64,000 bases of DNA from Macrostomum hystrix (lineage: Eukaryota > Platyhelminthes > Macrostomidae): NCBI GenBank assembly GCA_950097015.1, contig CATNEN010000039.1:7704501-7768500 (forward strand). The letters run 5' to 3'. The position numbers and the translations under genes are program-made. Shown piece by piece: positions 1 through 10,447 of the stretch (the stretch's first letter is position 1; every line of letters starts with the position of its first letter). The notes under the pieces are model-generated. The model was not told where the DNA came from, did no database searches, and was given only the letters and a program-made list of their open reading frames with translations.

Positions 1-1047
1 GTTGTACCCAGGGCCCGAAGAAACGGCATGGGGGGACAGCTGGGGCAACCCCGTTCCCGTCAGCCTGATCCCTTGACGACGCCGCGAAAGTTCGCCGGCG
101 CCGCCGCCCTGAGACCTGCGAGAGTTTGCGAGAGTTCACTCCGAGTGCCCACGCGACGCCCGGAAGAAACGGAAGCACACTCACGAGTTAGCCGGAGTCA
201 GAGCTTGGGTGTATATTTGGTTGTATTGCAGTTCTATCGATTTAGCGCACTGATGACGTGAGGACTTCGGACAAAAACAGGGGGGTTGGGCCAGCTGTGG
301 CACGCATGCAGCACTTTAAATATGCTGTGGGGCAGAGAAAGGAGGGGCAGGGACAGTGGGACAAACCGGCCCAGCCAATCGCTGGGGCTAGGGCAGGGGC
401 ACGAAGGAACGGGGAGGGTAGAAAAAATAAAAAGGCAGGCCAATCGCAGGGCCGCAGAAGCAGGGAGGAGAGAAAAGGAGGGGCGGGCCGCGCCAGGGGT
501 TGGAGCATAAGACCCTAACCCGGCGGAGCTTAGAGCAAAAGACCAGAGAGAGAAAGAGAGAGAAAACTGGCACAGGCCTCGGGGGGAGGTTTGGGCACAA
601 ACGGGAGTACGACGTTTGCTTGCGGGAAGTTTGCTTGCCGAAGTTTGCTTGCCGAAGTTTGCATGCGGCACCTTAGCTTGCCGAACTTTGCTTCCTGCCT
701 GTTTGCTTGCTTGCGAAGTTGGTGAGTAAATGATTGCTACAGAATGTTTGCAAGCGCTTATCAGCGGCAATGCCGTAAACTCACTCACAGTAAGCTTTCG
801 AACTAGCCTTGGATTTGTACACGAAGGATTTAGTATAATAGAAGGATAATAGCAGCATAAATTGTAGCAGTTCCTGATTTCAGCACGATCGAACAGATAA
901 CGAATAAGATAGTGGTGGTAATAACAGACAGTGCTATGAGCTAACTACAAGACGAATTCGTCTAGATCTGGTAACTCCAAATACGCTCGTATATACGCTC
1001 GTAAAATTCTTGTAAGCAAATTTCATAGACCCGGCACGCACAACACT
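1..1047. other. GC-rich region without a convincing gene
   Basis: Several open frames cross this stretch on both strands, but their translations are low-complexity Pro/Ser/Arg-rich and resemble no family I know. The stretch has CCAAT-type boxes near 375 and 440, purine-rich runs near 420-580 and a short tandem repeat at about 612-700. It could be a promoter or CpG-rich 5' region of a neighbour to the left, or an old LTR. From about 800 onward it becomes AT-rich with no signal. Confidence 0.4.
606..700. repeat. Short 14-bp tandem repeat
   Basis: The unit AAGTTTGCTTGCCG is repeated about three times with degenerate flanking copies, giving a visibly periodic GCTTGC pattern. No function is evident. 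Confidence 0.6.
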
Positions 1048-1295
1048 TGTCGGAGACCCTGGTGATAAGGACATCTAACATTTCTCTGAATGAACCTCTT
1101 ATGGCGAATCCATATTGGTTCCAAAAAAGAAAGGTTCAACACTTTAATCAATCTAAAATAGACAACAACAATAGCCAACAACAATAGCCAACATTGTTCC
1201 ATGATTAAATTTTATGAGCAGAGAAACTATGCCTACATTCGTGGTTTTTTTTGCCACCTGATACCCCGACGAGAATCTTTGAATATCTCGACGAT
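1048..1295. repeat. Foldback (MITE-like) repeat, copy A
   Basis: The ends are imperfect inverted repeats: GAGACCCTGGTGATAAGGA on the left, and a stretch containing GCCACCTGATACCCCGACGAG on the right in the opposite sense. A second copy with the same outer arms and a similar interior (a GAGCNGAGAAACTATGCCTA-like segment) lies at 7200-7346. A two-copy family with inverted ends fits a small non-autonomous DNA transposon. Exact ends are uncertain. Confidence 0.45.
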
Positions 1296-1460
1296 GCCGA
1301 TGTTTCGTGACTCTGGAAATTGCTTCATCGGATAGAGCAGAATATTTTAGCCCGTGTTCCGCATTTTCATGACGACTGGTTGAATATTTTTTAAGATACT
1401 GAAAAAATTTAAATGTTGCTGTCTGCAGTACCCCTGTGGTCTTTCTACTGTGAAAGCACT

Positions 1461-3537
1461 TCATGCCACTGAGGCCACTGACGTGTTCCTCGCGGGCGGC
1501 TCCCTCTTCCGCGAGTCCATTCGCTCAATGTCGCGATTGTCCAGCACGTTAAACCGATGCGTCGCCGCGGCTGCCGAGCCCGGGCCTCCGCTGAACTGCC
1601 AGGGCGCCTGCATCAGCGGCAGCTGTCTACGGCGGGCGGTCTCCAGCCGGGACTGTCGATCAGCTTCGACAGCGGCGTCCTGCCGACGCGCAGTCTCCAG
1701 GAGTCGACCGCGCTCTTGCAGGGCTACGCCGTCGTGCTGATGGTGGGGATGTTGTCAGTGGGATATTTTTTGCATATTGAGGGAGGATATTTTAGTACAC
1801 GAGACGTTTGCATGAGCTCGTAGAAACAATATTTCAAAATATTTATCTCTAATAAACCATAAATCATATTCAGCTAGTTATTTGGCGCGGATATTCCGCT
1901 ACACGCTCGAATTTTAGTCAGCAGCAGCTGCTACTTTATGTGACAGAAAAGTGGCGACACAGGAGTCAATATTTTCTTGTATCCTTTTAAGCTTTTGCGC
2001 TATCTTTCAGGAAGAAACGTATACTAAAGAAGCTATCTAAATAACTATACCTAAATTATATGGACCATACGACCTCGCTGTGACAAAAGAAGAGTATTAA
2101 AAATGTAACTAGTATCTTTTTTCTTTTTTACACAATATAAAATGCGAAAGATGCTACTGTGAGTAAAAACTTGCGCAACATTCCAAGCAACATATTAAAT
2201 TAATCTAATCTGCATTTAACTGCTGAAATTCGAATCTGAATTATAGTTTTTTGCCTGTTCGAAACCTGTCAGACAGTCTGTATCAAACCTGTCAGACAGT
2301 CTGTATCAAACCTGTCAGACATCTTTTGATCAACCAAAGACTCACCTGCAAGCTGACCAGATTTTCCATGTAGAGCCTCTTGTAGACACCGGCGGGCAGC
2401 AGGGCTGCCCCGGTCCAGCGCATTGTGCGCTCGATGTCATGGTGACCCTCGGCAGGCAGCAGCCAGCGCAGCCGGTTGCACTTTGGCAGCCAGATTTCGT
2501 TCGACTCCGATAGCCAATTCCAGTGCCAGTTAACCTAATTGAGACCAAGATTTACAACTGGATCTTGGATAACAGGATAAAACTGATGGAGGAAATTCAA
2601 GTCAATGAGGTCCAACCTGACCGCTGCGGCACAGACTCCGCGGATCGAGATAGGAAAGAATTTTCAAACTCAACCGACGCGGCAGAGCCTCAGCCGGATC
2701 GACGCGCAGCTGAGGCACAGACCGGCGGGTTCGCTGGTGCAGAAAGTCAGACTCGTCCTGACTAAAGTCCTCCAGCATCTCATGGAGTAGGAAGCGCCGC
2801 TGAGCTGGACTCCAATTGGTAAACTTTAATGAGTTTTTAGATTTTAAACGTTAATTACTTGTCGATTTAGGTATAGCAAAAACATAACTTTCGGTTAATT
2901 TTTTTAAATAATTTACGTGCATATATAAATGTGGATACTAAAATTTTAATTTCTAACAAAGATTAGTTTTTGTTTTGATTAATTTTTAACAAACAAAGAT
3001 AGGCCTAGCACAGTTTCTCCTGTGTAAGTTATTCTCTTACGCTTCTTATTCTCTTATGCTAAACATTTATCTACACGGAAAAGGTAAAATTGAAGAGCTA
3101 ATTAACCAAATATTTATTCGGTTGTAAGTAAAAAGTAAAAACATAAGCTAAAATATTTATTTTATCTACTCGAAATGAACCAATAATAATTGTATTGTTT
3201 GCTTTTTTTAGTAATGGCAATTGCAATTCTAAAACTTACCCATTTCATCACAAGTCCACATCTCTCTTGAAACATCTGAAAGTCAAATGAAATTTTATTT
3301 TTGTATAACATATTTTGGAAACAAGCAAAAGCAGAGTTTTCCACCGTGAGAATTTTGTTATTCAATTAATTTTTTAACATTTTTTACGTGGTAATTTTTC
3401 TCAATGCTAAAAACTACGATATAAATAGTATAATAAGCTAGCGCAGCAAATAATCAACTCACAATTATATCGGCTTCATTTCTTCCTAGTGAGTTCGACG
3501 TGCGATGCGCTGTGGTTCTTCGACCCAAAGAGCTCAT
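1461..3537 (-). CDS. FBXO16: F-box only protein 16 orthologue, five exons
   Basis: This is a substrate-recognition subunit predicted for SCF-type (SKP1-CUL1) ubiquitin ligases. I assembled five exons on the minus strand: 3537-3463, 3275-3240, 2823-2617, 2534-2346 and 1736-1461. Every junction is GT-AG and phase 0, and the product is 260 residues. Exon 2 ends MFQERCGLVMKW and exon 3 continues into a WSPAQRR stretch, matching the FBXO16 N-terminal helix region. The F-box starts at about residue 82 (LPRRLSLKILSYLDPRSLC) and continues into exon 4 (VNWHWNWL, then IWLPKC and a YKRLYMENL stretch). The last exon holds an Arg/Gln-rich helix and the conserved FBXO16 tail motif RFNVLDNRD. The family is usually about 290 residues, so the length fits. 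Exon 1 is the least certain: it is short and chosen for its ATG and phase-0 donor. The targets of FBXO16 are poorly known. Confidence 0.85.
2258..2328. repeat. 25-bp tandem repeat in FBXO16 intron 4
   Basis: About 2.5 copies of a unit containing AACCTGTCAGACAGTCTGTATC lie in the intron just downstream (minus strand) of the exon 4 donor. The unit contains the palindromic core CAGACAGTCTG. Confidence 0.8.
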
Positions 3538-4401
3538 TTTGTCCTGTTGGTACAAAAAGTACGATTTGGACTTATCTAGAATTCTCACATCACCATGGAA
3601 AACAGTTAAGGATTAAAAGAATCGATGTTGTGAAACTGAAATACATCAGAGAAGCACATATAATGATTTTCATTTTAAAGTAATATAAAATAATTAAATA
3701 AAACGTTTTTTAGTTTATACTCTACGCTGTCCTTCTTAATGTAACAAAAAATATTAAAATGCTCTTTTATGTTTGTTATATGTAAGAAGTAGTTTCAATA
3801 CTCCGGAAATATTTATATCCTTGACACGTATAATGTCGATTCCAGGAGAATAAAAGGGCTGAAAATCGGATTCAGTAAACAAAATATATACGGTATATAA
3901 TATATATCAGTATAGATTTTTTAAAATATAATATATACGTTTCATTTTACTCTTACTGGCATATTGGACCTTATACTAGCAATAAATTGAGGTATAGCAA
4001 AATAATAAAACTATATTTATTATTTTGCTACGACCGTTAAAATATAAGTACCAAAGTCAAAAAAAATTAAAACGACAGCACTATGTAGTCAGATAATAAT
4101 GGCGATGCAAGAATTTAGTCTGCACCCAAAGGAGAGGCATTATTCATTAGGTGTCGAAAGCGTCCAAACTGAATTTCTTAAAAATTTAGCGGCACGTGCT
4201 CAGGTGTAATATGATCGAATGATAGTGCTACAAACGCAAAAAAACCACGTTGACTTGCAGAAAAATAATTGAAAAATGTTTTTTAAGAATTATAATCAAA
4301 TAAATGCATAGAATCGATCTCGAAATATTTGTCGTACCATCGAGTTTAACTGTGCTCAAGGGGCTAACTACGATTATAGGTTCTGAGAGGTTCTTAATAA
4401 T
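3538..4401. other. AT-rich intergenic stretch, nothing recognised
   Basis: This lies upstream of the minus-strand FBXO16 gene. It is AT-rich with runs such as TATATACGGTATATAATATATA near 3885-3910. No open frame or transposon motif is recognisable. It should include the FBXO16 promoter. Confidence 0.5.
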
Positions 4402-5206
4402 TGTTACCCATATGTTTATCCATTAGTTTACTTGTCATTGCCACGGTTGAACACAAAGGGGCAAATAAAAAAGTTTTATTTAAACACCGCAATTTAAAAC
4501 GTAGAAATATCGTATCTATGTGGTGCCGGTGTCTCTGGCCTTGTGGTTTTGTTAGGCCTTCCTCACCCAACGCCGTCTTGGCTGCCCGGTGCCCGGTGCC
4601 GCCATCTGATTGGCTGGGCGCGGGCATTGTGTGCCTATCCTACCCCAGCCCTGCGTGGCTTTGCCCTCACGCCAATCAGCTCTGCGTAGCTTTGCCCGTC
4701 CACCCGTCCAGCGCGTACAACCCTACCCCCCCCAGCGCGCTGTAGGCTTTGTTTGTGCTCCGCCCCTGTCTGCCCCCTTGTCAGCCCTTAAGGTATCGTT
4801 TTCGGCCCGGGCCAAGCCTCCCCCCCCCTTGCGAACTTTAAAAGATCGTGCCGTAAAGACGGTCTCTTACTGCGAAGGCTCAATTTATTGCATAGCGAAG
4901 TGATTATTGAATAGTGATTCCGAGTGCATGGTTTATTAAAGTGCAAAAATTGTCGACAAATACATTCAGCGTCATCCTGCCATCCTATCGTGCGTCCCGA
5001 CCGGTAAGCACTGTATTTGTGTCTGTCCTTTCGGGGTGCCAGGTCCGCACGGAGTACTGTAATAATCTTAGAAGTACTGTGTGAGCGTCCTAACGCCACC
5101 AGTCCCTGACTGCAACAGAGCGTCCTAACGCCTGGTTCAGTGATTGATAATATTTTACTTAATAGGGCTGTGGGCCGGGGATCTCAAACCGACCACTGTC
5201 ACTACA
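4402..5206 (+). mobile_element. Long terminal repeat (5' LTR) of a retrotransposon
   Basis: The segment begins TGTTAC and ends ACTACA, the canonical TG...CA form, and is followed after 3 bases by a primer-binding-site-like sequence. It contains GC-rich promoter-like sequence with inverted CCAAT boxes (near 4607 and 4672). Length is 805 bp. No second copy is present in the window, because the internal region is interrupted almost at once by a LINE fragment. The left boundary rests only on the TG rule and could shift. Confidence 0.6.
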
Positions 5207-5209
5207 AAT

Positions 5210-5227
5210 TGGCGCCCGAACGGGGAC
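5210..5227 (+). other. Retroelement primer-binding site
   Basis: TGGCGCCCGAACGGGGAC lies 3 bases after the LTR end. It starts with TGG, the complement of a tRNA CCA end, and strongly resembles the Lys-type tRNA primer sites used by many LTR retroelements. This is the best evidence that 4402-5206 is a real LTR. Confidence 0.75.
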
Positions 5228-5255
5228 ACGGTCCCTCATTACCGATAGCAACTAC

Positions 5256-6112
5256 TCAGCAGGACAGAAGGCCGCGTTAGGCGCGCACGCTGGTACAGGG
5301 ACTCGGTTGTCTCGCTGCCAGGGCCGCGGCGGGCGCCGAAAGCGGCGCGAACTAGGGCCGCATGCGCCGCGTCGAGCTGCGCCTCGAGCGCCCCGGTCAT
5401 CGTCCAGGTCTCAGCATTGTACAAGAGGGCGGTCTCGACAACCGCCTGGAACAGCTGGGACCTGGCGCCGTTCGACAGGGCCTCGGAGAGTAGCACCGCC
5501 CGCACAGAACGGTAGGCGGCCCAGGCCTTGCCGCGTCGTCTCGCCAGGTCGTCGCCCACGTCAGGCACCAGTCCGCCGAGGTAGACGAACTGACGGCACT
5601 TCGGGAGCACGGTCCCGGGGCCGTCACCGTCTCTTAGTCGAATCTCGGCAGGTAGGTTTTGCGGCACCGTCAGCACCTCGGTCTTCATGGCGTTGATAGC
5701 GAGGCCGACCCTCGCCGCCGCCGCAGTCAGGCCATCCAGCAGCCGTTGGGCGCCTTCGGCCGTCGTAGACAGCAGGGCAAGGTCGTCCGCGTAGCCGAGG
5801 ACAGACAACTTCTTCTCCGGGTGCCGTCGACTAGTGCGTCTTTGAAGCAGAAAACCGTCCTCTGCAGTCGGCAGGCCGGTCCTGAGCACCCAGTCCATCA
5901 CCAGCACGAAAAGAAAAGGCGCCAGGGTGTCACCCTGCAGCACTCCGGAGGTAGTGCTGAAAAGGTCCGACGGTCCGTCTGGCGTCGCTACCACAGCGGT
6001 GGTGTCCTGATACAGTGCCATGATGGCGGAGATCAGCTGCTGCGGTATGTTGTAGGCACGGAGCACGTGAGGCAGCGCGCCGCGGGCCACCGAGTCGAAA
6101 GCTTTGAGAGCC
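5256..6112 (-). pseudogene. Truncated non-LTR retrotransposon reverse transcriptase (family A)
   Basis: The minus-strand frame runs from motif KAFDSV through SGVLQGDTLAPFLF to the catalytic GYADDLALLS and on to a C-terminal SLYQRARLTRP motif. This is reverse-transcriptase domains 3 to 7 plus the thumb and tail. The endonuclease and the N-terminal third of the RT are missing, so it is 5'-truncated, as LINE insertions usually are. At its left end the frame runs out into LTR-element sequence, so the last residues before the stop (5239) are not LINE. Related fragments lie at 21165-21355 and 23631-24060. The clade is not assigned. Confidence 0.85.
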
Positions 6113-6506
6113 TGTACATGTACATGGAGTACATGTAGATGTTATATGTGAGCTGGCTAAAATTGTTATACAATTATATGTACAGTGTTGTAATTGAAGC
6201 AAAGTGAACCTCCATCACTGTTTTTTTGTAAGCTGAAAACAGAGCTCATTATAATAATGTTGAATGTACGCCCGTACTTCCCGTATAGTTTAGTGTTATA
6301 TATGCAGGTCCAAGAGTTGCAAAGCCTCGCAAAGCCTGTAGCGAGCAAATATATTCAAGCAATTAGTTTGCCTACCACTGAGAAACAACACGAGTGGGAC
6401 TAAAATACATTTTATAGATGTCGATTTTTGTGAAACAATCAAACAATATTTTGCCGCGTTGATCCAATGGGGTAGAGCTAGACATGTTGCTCATTAGCAC
6501 AACTGC

Positions 6507-6540
6507 AATTAGTCCTTGTATTTACTACCAAGGACTAATT
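6507..6540. repeat. Hairpin palindrome
   Basis: AATTAGTCCTTG and CAAGGACTAATT are perfect 12-bp arms around a 10-base loop. The same CAAGGACTA/TAGTCCTTG stem appears at 40502-40520. Confidence 0.7.
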
Positions 6541-6654
6541 ACTAACTCAAGCTAAGTAGGGACGGGACACTTTAGATAGGTCATTTATAAAGCCTTTTTT
6601 CAATATGAATTTCTAACTTTTTGATTAGCTACTTTTTATAAAGAATTTCCGAGG

Positions 6655-6945
6655 TTGCAGCCTAGGATGGAGCGTCGGACTCACGACTCGAAGGTCGGGG
6701 GTTCGATTCCCGACTCCAATGGAACAATCTGTGTCTTTTAGCAAGACACAACTCTGCATTGCTTCAGTTCACTCAGCTGCTAAATTGGCACTCAGAATTA
6801 GCTGGGGTAATTTAGAGTGAGTGTGGCGTCTCCACAGTCCATGGACTGAACAGCTGTACGCATGCAGCCTTCAGATGCACCGCGCAATAGCTACGGCTGT
6901 GCTGTTTGTTTGCTGCACATCTGGCCCGATTGGCAGGTGACACCT
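6655..6945 (+). mobile_element. tRNA-derived SINE (family 1), diverged copy
   Basis: The head is tRNA-like with a B box (GGGGTTCGATTCCCGACTCC). It is followed by the body shared by the copies at 13787, 50362 and 61768: a TTTTAGCAAGACACAACTCT stretch, a GCATTGCTTCAGTTCAC block and an ACAGTCCATGGACTGAACAG block. The A box is degenerate. The 3' end is less clear than in the 13.8-kb copy. Such elements are transcribed by RNA polymerase III and use LINE enzymes to move. Confidence 0.85.
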
Positions 6946-7199
6946 CCTGATGTCGAGCTAGCCTTGTAACTTGTTTTTTTACTTACGGTGGCACATTTGC
7001 TGATGACCTGGTGATTTAAGCCGTAACGCTAAAAAGATCACGCTATTCCGCCCAGGGGAAGACCACGGGGAAGTATTTGAAATACCCGCTGCCTACTTCA
7101 CGACAGCTCCCAAACCGAATGACCGAGCTTCTTGAAAGGACAATCTTTTCCGACGAACTAATTTCAAAGCCGTCTGACGTCAGCATCGTCAAGATATCT

Positions 7200-7346
7200 A
7201 GCGATTCTCGTCGAAGACCCTGGTGACAATGACAAACATAGTGTATATATAGTCTGCAATATGGGTTTCACGATGAACTTTTGTGAGCTGAAAAAGCATG
7301 CCTATATTGATGTTTTTCGTCACCAGACACCGCGACGATAATCGTG
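7200..7346. repeat. Foldback (MITE-like) repeat, copy B
   Basis: Left arm ATTCTCGTCGAAGACCCTGG pairs imperfectly with the right end, which contains GTCACCAGACACCGCGACGA. It is homologous to the repeat at 1048-1295. Upstream, at about 7068-7140, is a further dispersed repeat whose second copy lies at about 10295-10360 (CTCCCAAACCGAATGACCGA). Confidence 0.45.
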
Positions 7347-7623
7347 TCGTCGTGCGGTGCGTCGGTCGTACGTCCAGTACAATTAGCGAAATGGGTGGCA
7401 TCGCTCACCCTCACGGGACCGCCCTGCAGCTAAGCCCAATGTTCCTTGTTAACTACCTTGCTCAGATTGGTTCACCTGTTTTTCACCAATTGTCACGCTC
7501 ATTAGCTAACAACTCTGAGTAACGCTAGCACATCTACTGCAGCAGTTATTAGCTCACGAACCGACGAACTATTTCATTGCTTGTAAATCCAGTAGAAAAA
7601 AAGTAATCACTTTCAAAGGAAAC

Positions 7624-8970
7624 ATGTCAGCAGTTAACAATGCAGGAAATTCTCGCTGCTGTCTCAGCAGAGAGGAGAGATGCGTCATCATTCGCGACTG
7701 GCCCCTGATCGATGCAAAAAGAGACGAAGTGGCTGTGCACCTGTTTCTCAGGTAACATTTATAATTCTTTCTCAGTTTGAAGAAATATTTTTTATGAGGG
7801 CCAACACCTGGAACGGAAAGTAAGGGCAGATGCACATACCTCAGATGCCTGTGTACACATCAGTGTACCTGTGTTGTGGTGCGTGTGTACATATCTGTGT
7901 GTCAGTGTGTCAGTGTGTACATATCTGTGTGTCAGTGCACATATTCCTATCTAGTACAGTATTCATACAGCGCAATCTACACGTACAATAATATTGTTCA
8001 CTTGACCAATCGAGGACTTTCGAGTTGAACCCGGCTGCTCAGGAGCTGTTCCCCAGGTTCAGCGGACTCAGCAGGCAAAGCTTGCTTGAGCTGCCCGCCC
8101 TGCGTGCTCACGGCCTGCGCGTGCTCAGCGTCCTGGGAGCCGCTGTGCGGGACCTGGCCGATGCGGAGGCTGGCGGGGGAGCCGATGAGCACGAATGCTA
8201 CGACAGCGGCATCGACCCTGAGGTGCCCAGCATGATCGGAAAATCCCACGCCGAGATGGGGGTCCGACGGGAGCATTTTGAGGTGACTATAGCTTTTACC
8301 TGACATCTTAATATCCGAAATCAAAATTAGTCTGCACAATGCCCGAACTTATTTAATCCAAAATCTCAATTATATTCCCAGACCCAGTAATTCCCAAATA
8401 TCAACAATCCCCGACTGATATAATCCCTAATTTCAATAATCAATCACTGATTTAATCCCAGATCTCAATAATCCCTAACTGATTTAATACCAGATCGAAA
8501 ATAATCCCCAACTGATTTAATCCCAGATCTCGATAATCCCTGACTATATAATCCCAAACTGATTTAATCCCAGATCTGAACAATTCCAAACAGATTAAAT
8601 CCCAGTTCTCAATCCCTAATTGATTTGAATCCCAAATATTCTCAGTCTTCCTACCATCTCACCAAATGAGCCAGTGGATCTGAAATGACAAAGGAACAAC
8701 TGAATGCTAGAAATTGAGAAAGCTATTTAAGCGGGCATTGAATTCAGAGGGCATTGAATACTTTGATTTGCTTCAACCAACGTCTTTACATGTTAATACA
8801 TTTTAACTGCTCACTACTATTGACCGGAAATTCACTTCACGCAGAGCATGCGAGCAGGCTTGCTGGAAACCCTGGACAATGTTCTGCAATCCAGCACGCC
8901 AGAGAAGTTAGCCTGGATGAAACTGGTAGACAAACTGCTCACAATTGTGATATCACAGGGTGTGAGCTAG
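7624..8970 (+). CDS. Globin, three exons
   Basis: A heme protein for oxygen binding, sensing or redox chemistry. Exons are 7624-7751, 8015-8282 and 8845-8970, giving 173 residues. The introns sit at the classic globin positions, B12.2 (phase 2) and G7.0 (phase 0). Exon 1 carries the A/B helices (LSREER, IIRDWPLI, VHLFLR). Exon 2 has FELNPAAQELFPRF with the CD1 Phe, the distal His E7 in LRAHGLRV, and the proximal His F8 in GKSHAEMGV. Exon 3 has the G/H helices (GLLETLDNVL, AWMKLVDKLL) and a TAG stop. The E-F region carries an acidic/Gly-rich insertion (GGGADEHECYDSG) not usual for short globins. It looks like the neuroglobin/globin-X-like broad class, but I cannot assign it. There is no signal peptide, so it is presumably cytosolic. 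Confidence 0.88.
7855..7945. repeat. GT-rich tandem repeat in globin intron 1
   Basis: Imperfect repeats of GTACATATCTGTGTGTCAGT (about 20-30 bp) lie between exon 1 and exon 2. Confidence 0.7.
8375..8640. repeat. Degenerate ~31-bp tandem repeat in globin intron 2
   Basis: Repeated ACTGATTTAATCCCAGATCT and AATCCCTGA blocks fill much of the second globin intron. The copies have diverged, so the array is old. Confidence 0.75.
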
Positions 8971-10440
8971 GAGCATAAATCAAGAGTGACATTCGACACC
9001 AATTTAGATGAGCTTCACAAATCAACGGGCCTTGCACTCTCGCTGCGTGAACATTGTTTCAGTTATCTGATTAATAACAGGTCATTGAGAAGTCACCCTT
9101 TTGGCATCGATGATTGGTCGAAACTTCTTGACCAATGAAATTTTTATCGAACTGAATTCTTCATGTTTGGGCCCTGTATCGACACAATCGCAACTTTTGC
9201 GAACACGTACACTGGGAGCTGAGCCGATTGGCTGGATCTTCTGCTCTTCATTCTGATCCTATCTCTCATCCCTGCGTGGCTCTTCCCCCTGAGGTGGGGG
9301 TTTTACTGCCTATCAGTTCTACCCCCGCCGCGCTCGCTGATTGGCTGGCGGGGTGTTTTTGTTTCTTTCCAAGACAGCCACTGCGAAGAATAAATAAATG
9401 AAAAAGCATTGGCTTAAAGTTATTTTGGCTTTTATCCGTAATTCAACGTTCTGAAAAGCACAATAAAGCAAATACTATATAAGAATTGGTCTGTTATTTT
9501 CAAGAACAACAAAATTGGTCACTTGACAATCAATGAGAGGATTTTGCAATGGGTAAAGGTTTTATTTCGCGATATATAAATGAGAACAGGAAAGAATGTG
9601 CTATACCATCAATAATAAATATATGAGTACGTGCATCAATATATTGAAAGCAAGGTTAATACAGGTTGCAACATTTTAACACAAAAGTTTGTAAAAGACA
9701 AAACTAAAACTGACTCGCTAAAAACAAATACTAGATCAAAAGTGCGCCAAAATCTAAGAGAATGATACTGGCAAAAAACTTTGAACTGACTCTCAGATTT
9801 CAGATTTTTGAAAGATCAATCAAGATTGTCCATTGCTTATCAACACACCCAGAAGCTCAGACTTGGGAATGAGGATTCGTGCATCAGCTGATAGAGGCTT
9901 ATTAACAAATAAAACATAATTCACAGATTTTTGACTAGTTGAAAAGCTGAAACCAACTGTGACTATCAAGCCTCACTATCAGAGAGGTAGTGGAGGATTT
10001 ACATTCGACTGGAAAAATGCATGAGACAAATACATTAACAAGTATTTTTTATTTAATGACTAAATTTACTCTTGTAAAATGTACGGTCCGTGGGGTAAGG
10101 GGATGACACTTCTGGCAATTTTTCTGTAAGTGCATCTTTCAGCGCACACCATCCCGTTGAATTGCAATCCCCATTTCATAACAAAAGTTTGAGACAAATA
10201 AAGTTACTTGCATTAAACTGTAAAACAATTCTTCGTATTATACTTTAAGTGTACAACTCCGATTTCATTAAAAGTAGAAAGACCACACTTAAAAATAGAA
10301 ATACCCGCTGCCCATCTCACGGTAGCTCCCAAACCGAATGACCGACTTTCGTGAAAGTCCACCAAATTGATCAACATTTTCCGTCTTATCTCATGTCCCC
10401 CAGAGGTATTTCTACTGTTAGGAAACTTTCAAAAAATATA
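8971..10440. other. Intergenic region between globin and PCGF genes
   Basis: There is no convincing reading frame. 9200-9400 is GC-rich with inverted CCAAT boxes (GATTGGCTGG at about 9224 and 9340) resembling the promoter part of the LTR at 4402, so it may be an old solo LTR. The remainder is AT-rich. Part of a dispersed repeat (also at 7068) lies at about 10295-10360. TTTATT near 10048 could be the PCGF poly(A) signal on the minus strand. Confidence 0.35.
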
Positions 10441-10447
10441 AGTTACT

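Noticed and set aside
234-788. 184-codon minus-strand frame
   Set aside because: Low-complexity Pro/Ser/Leu content, no family resemblance, overlapping frames on the other strand.
5307-5696. Plus-strand frame over the LINE fragment
   Set aside because: Shadow of the minus-strand reverse transcriptase; Arg-rich and without motifs.
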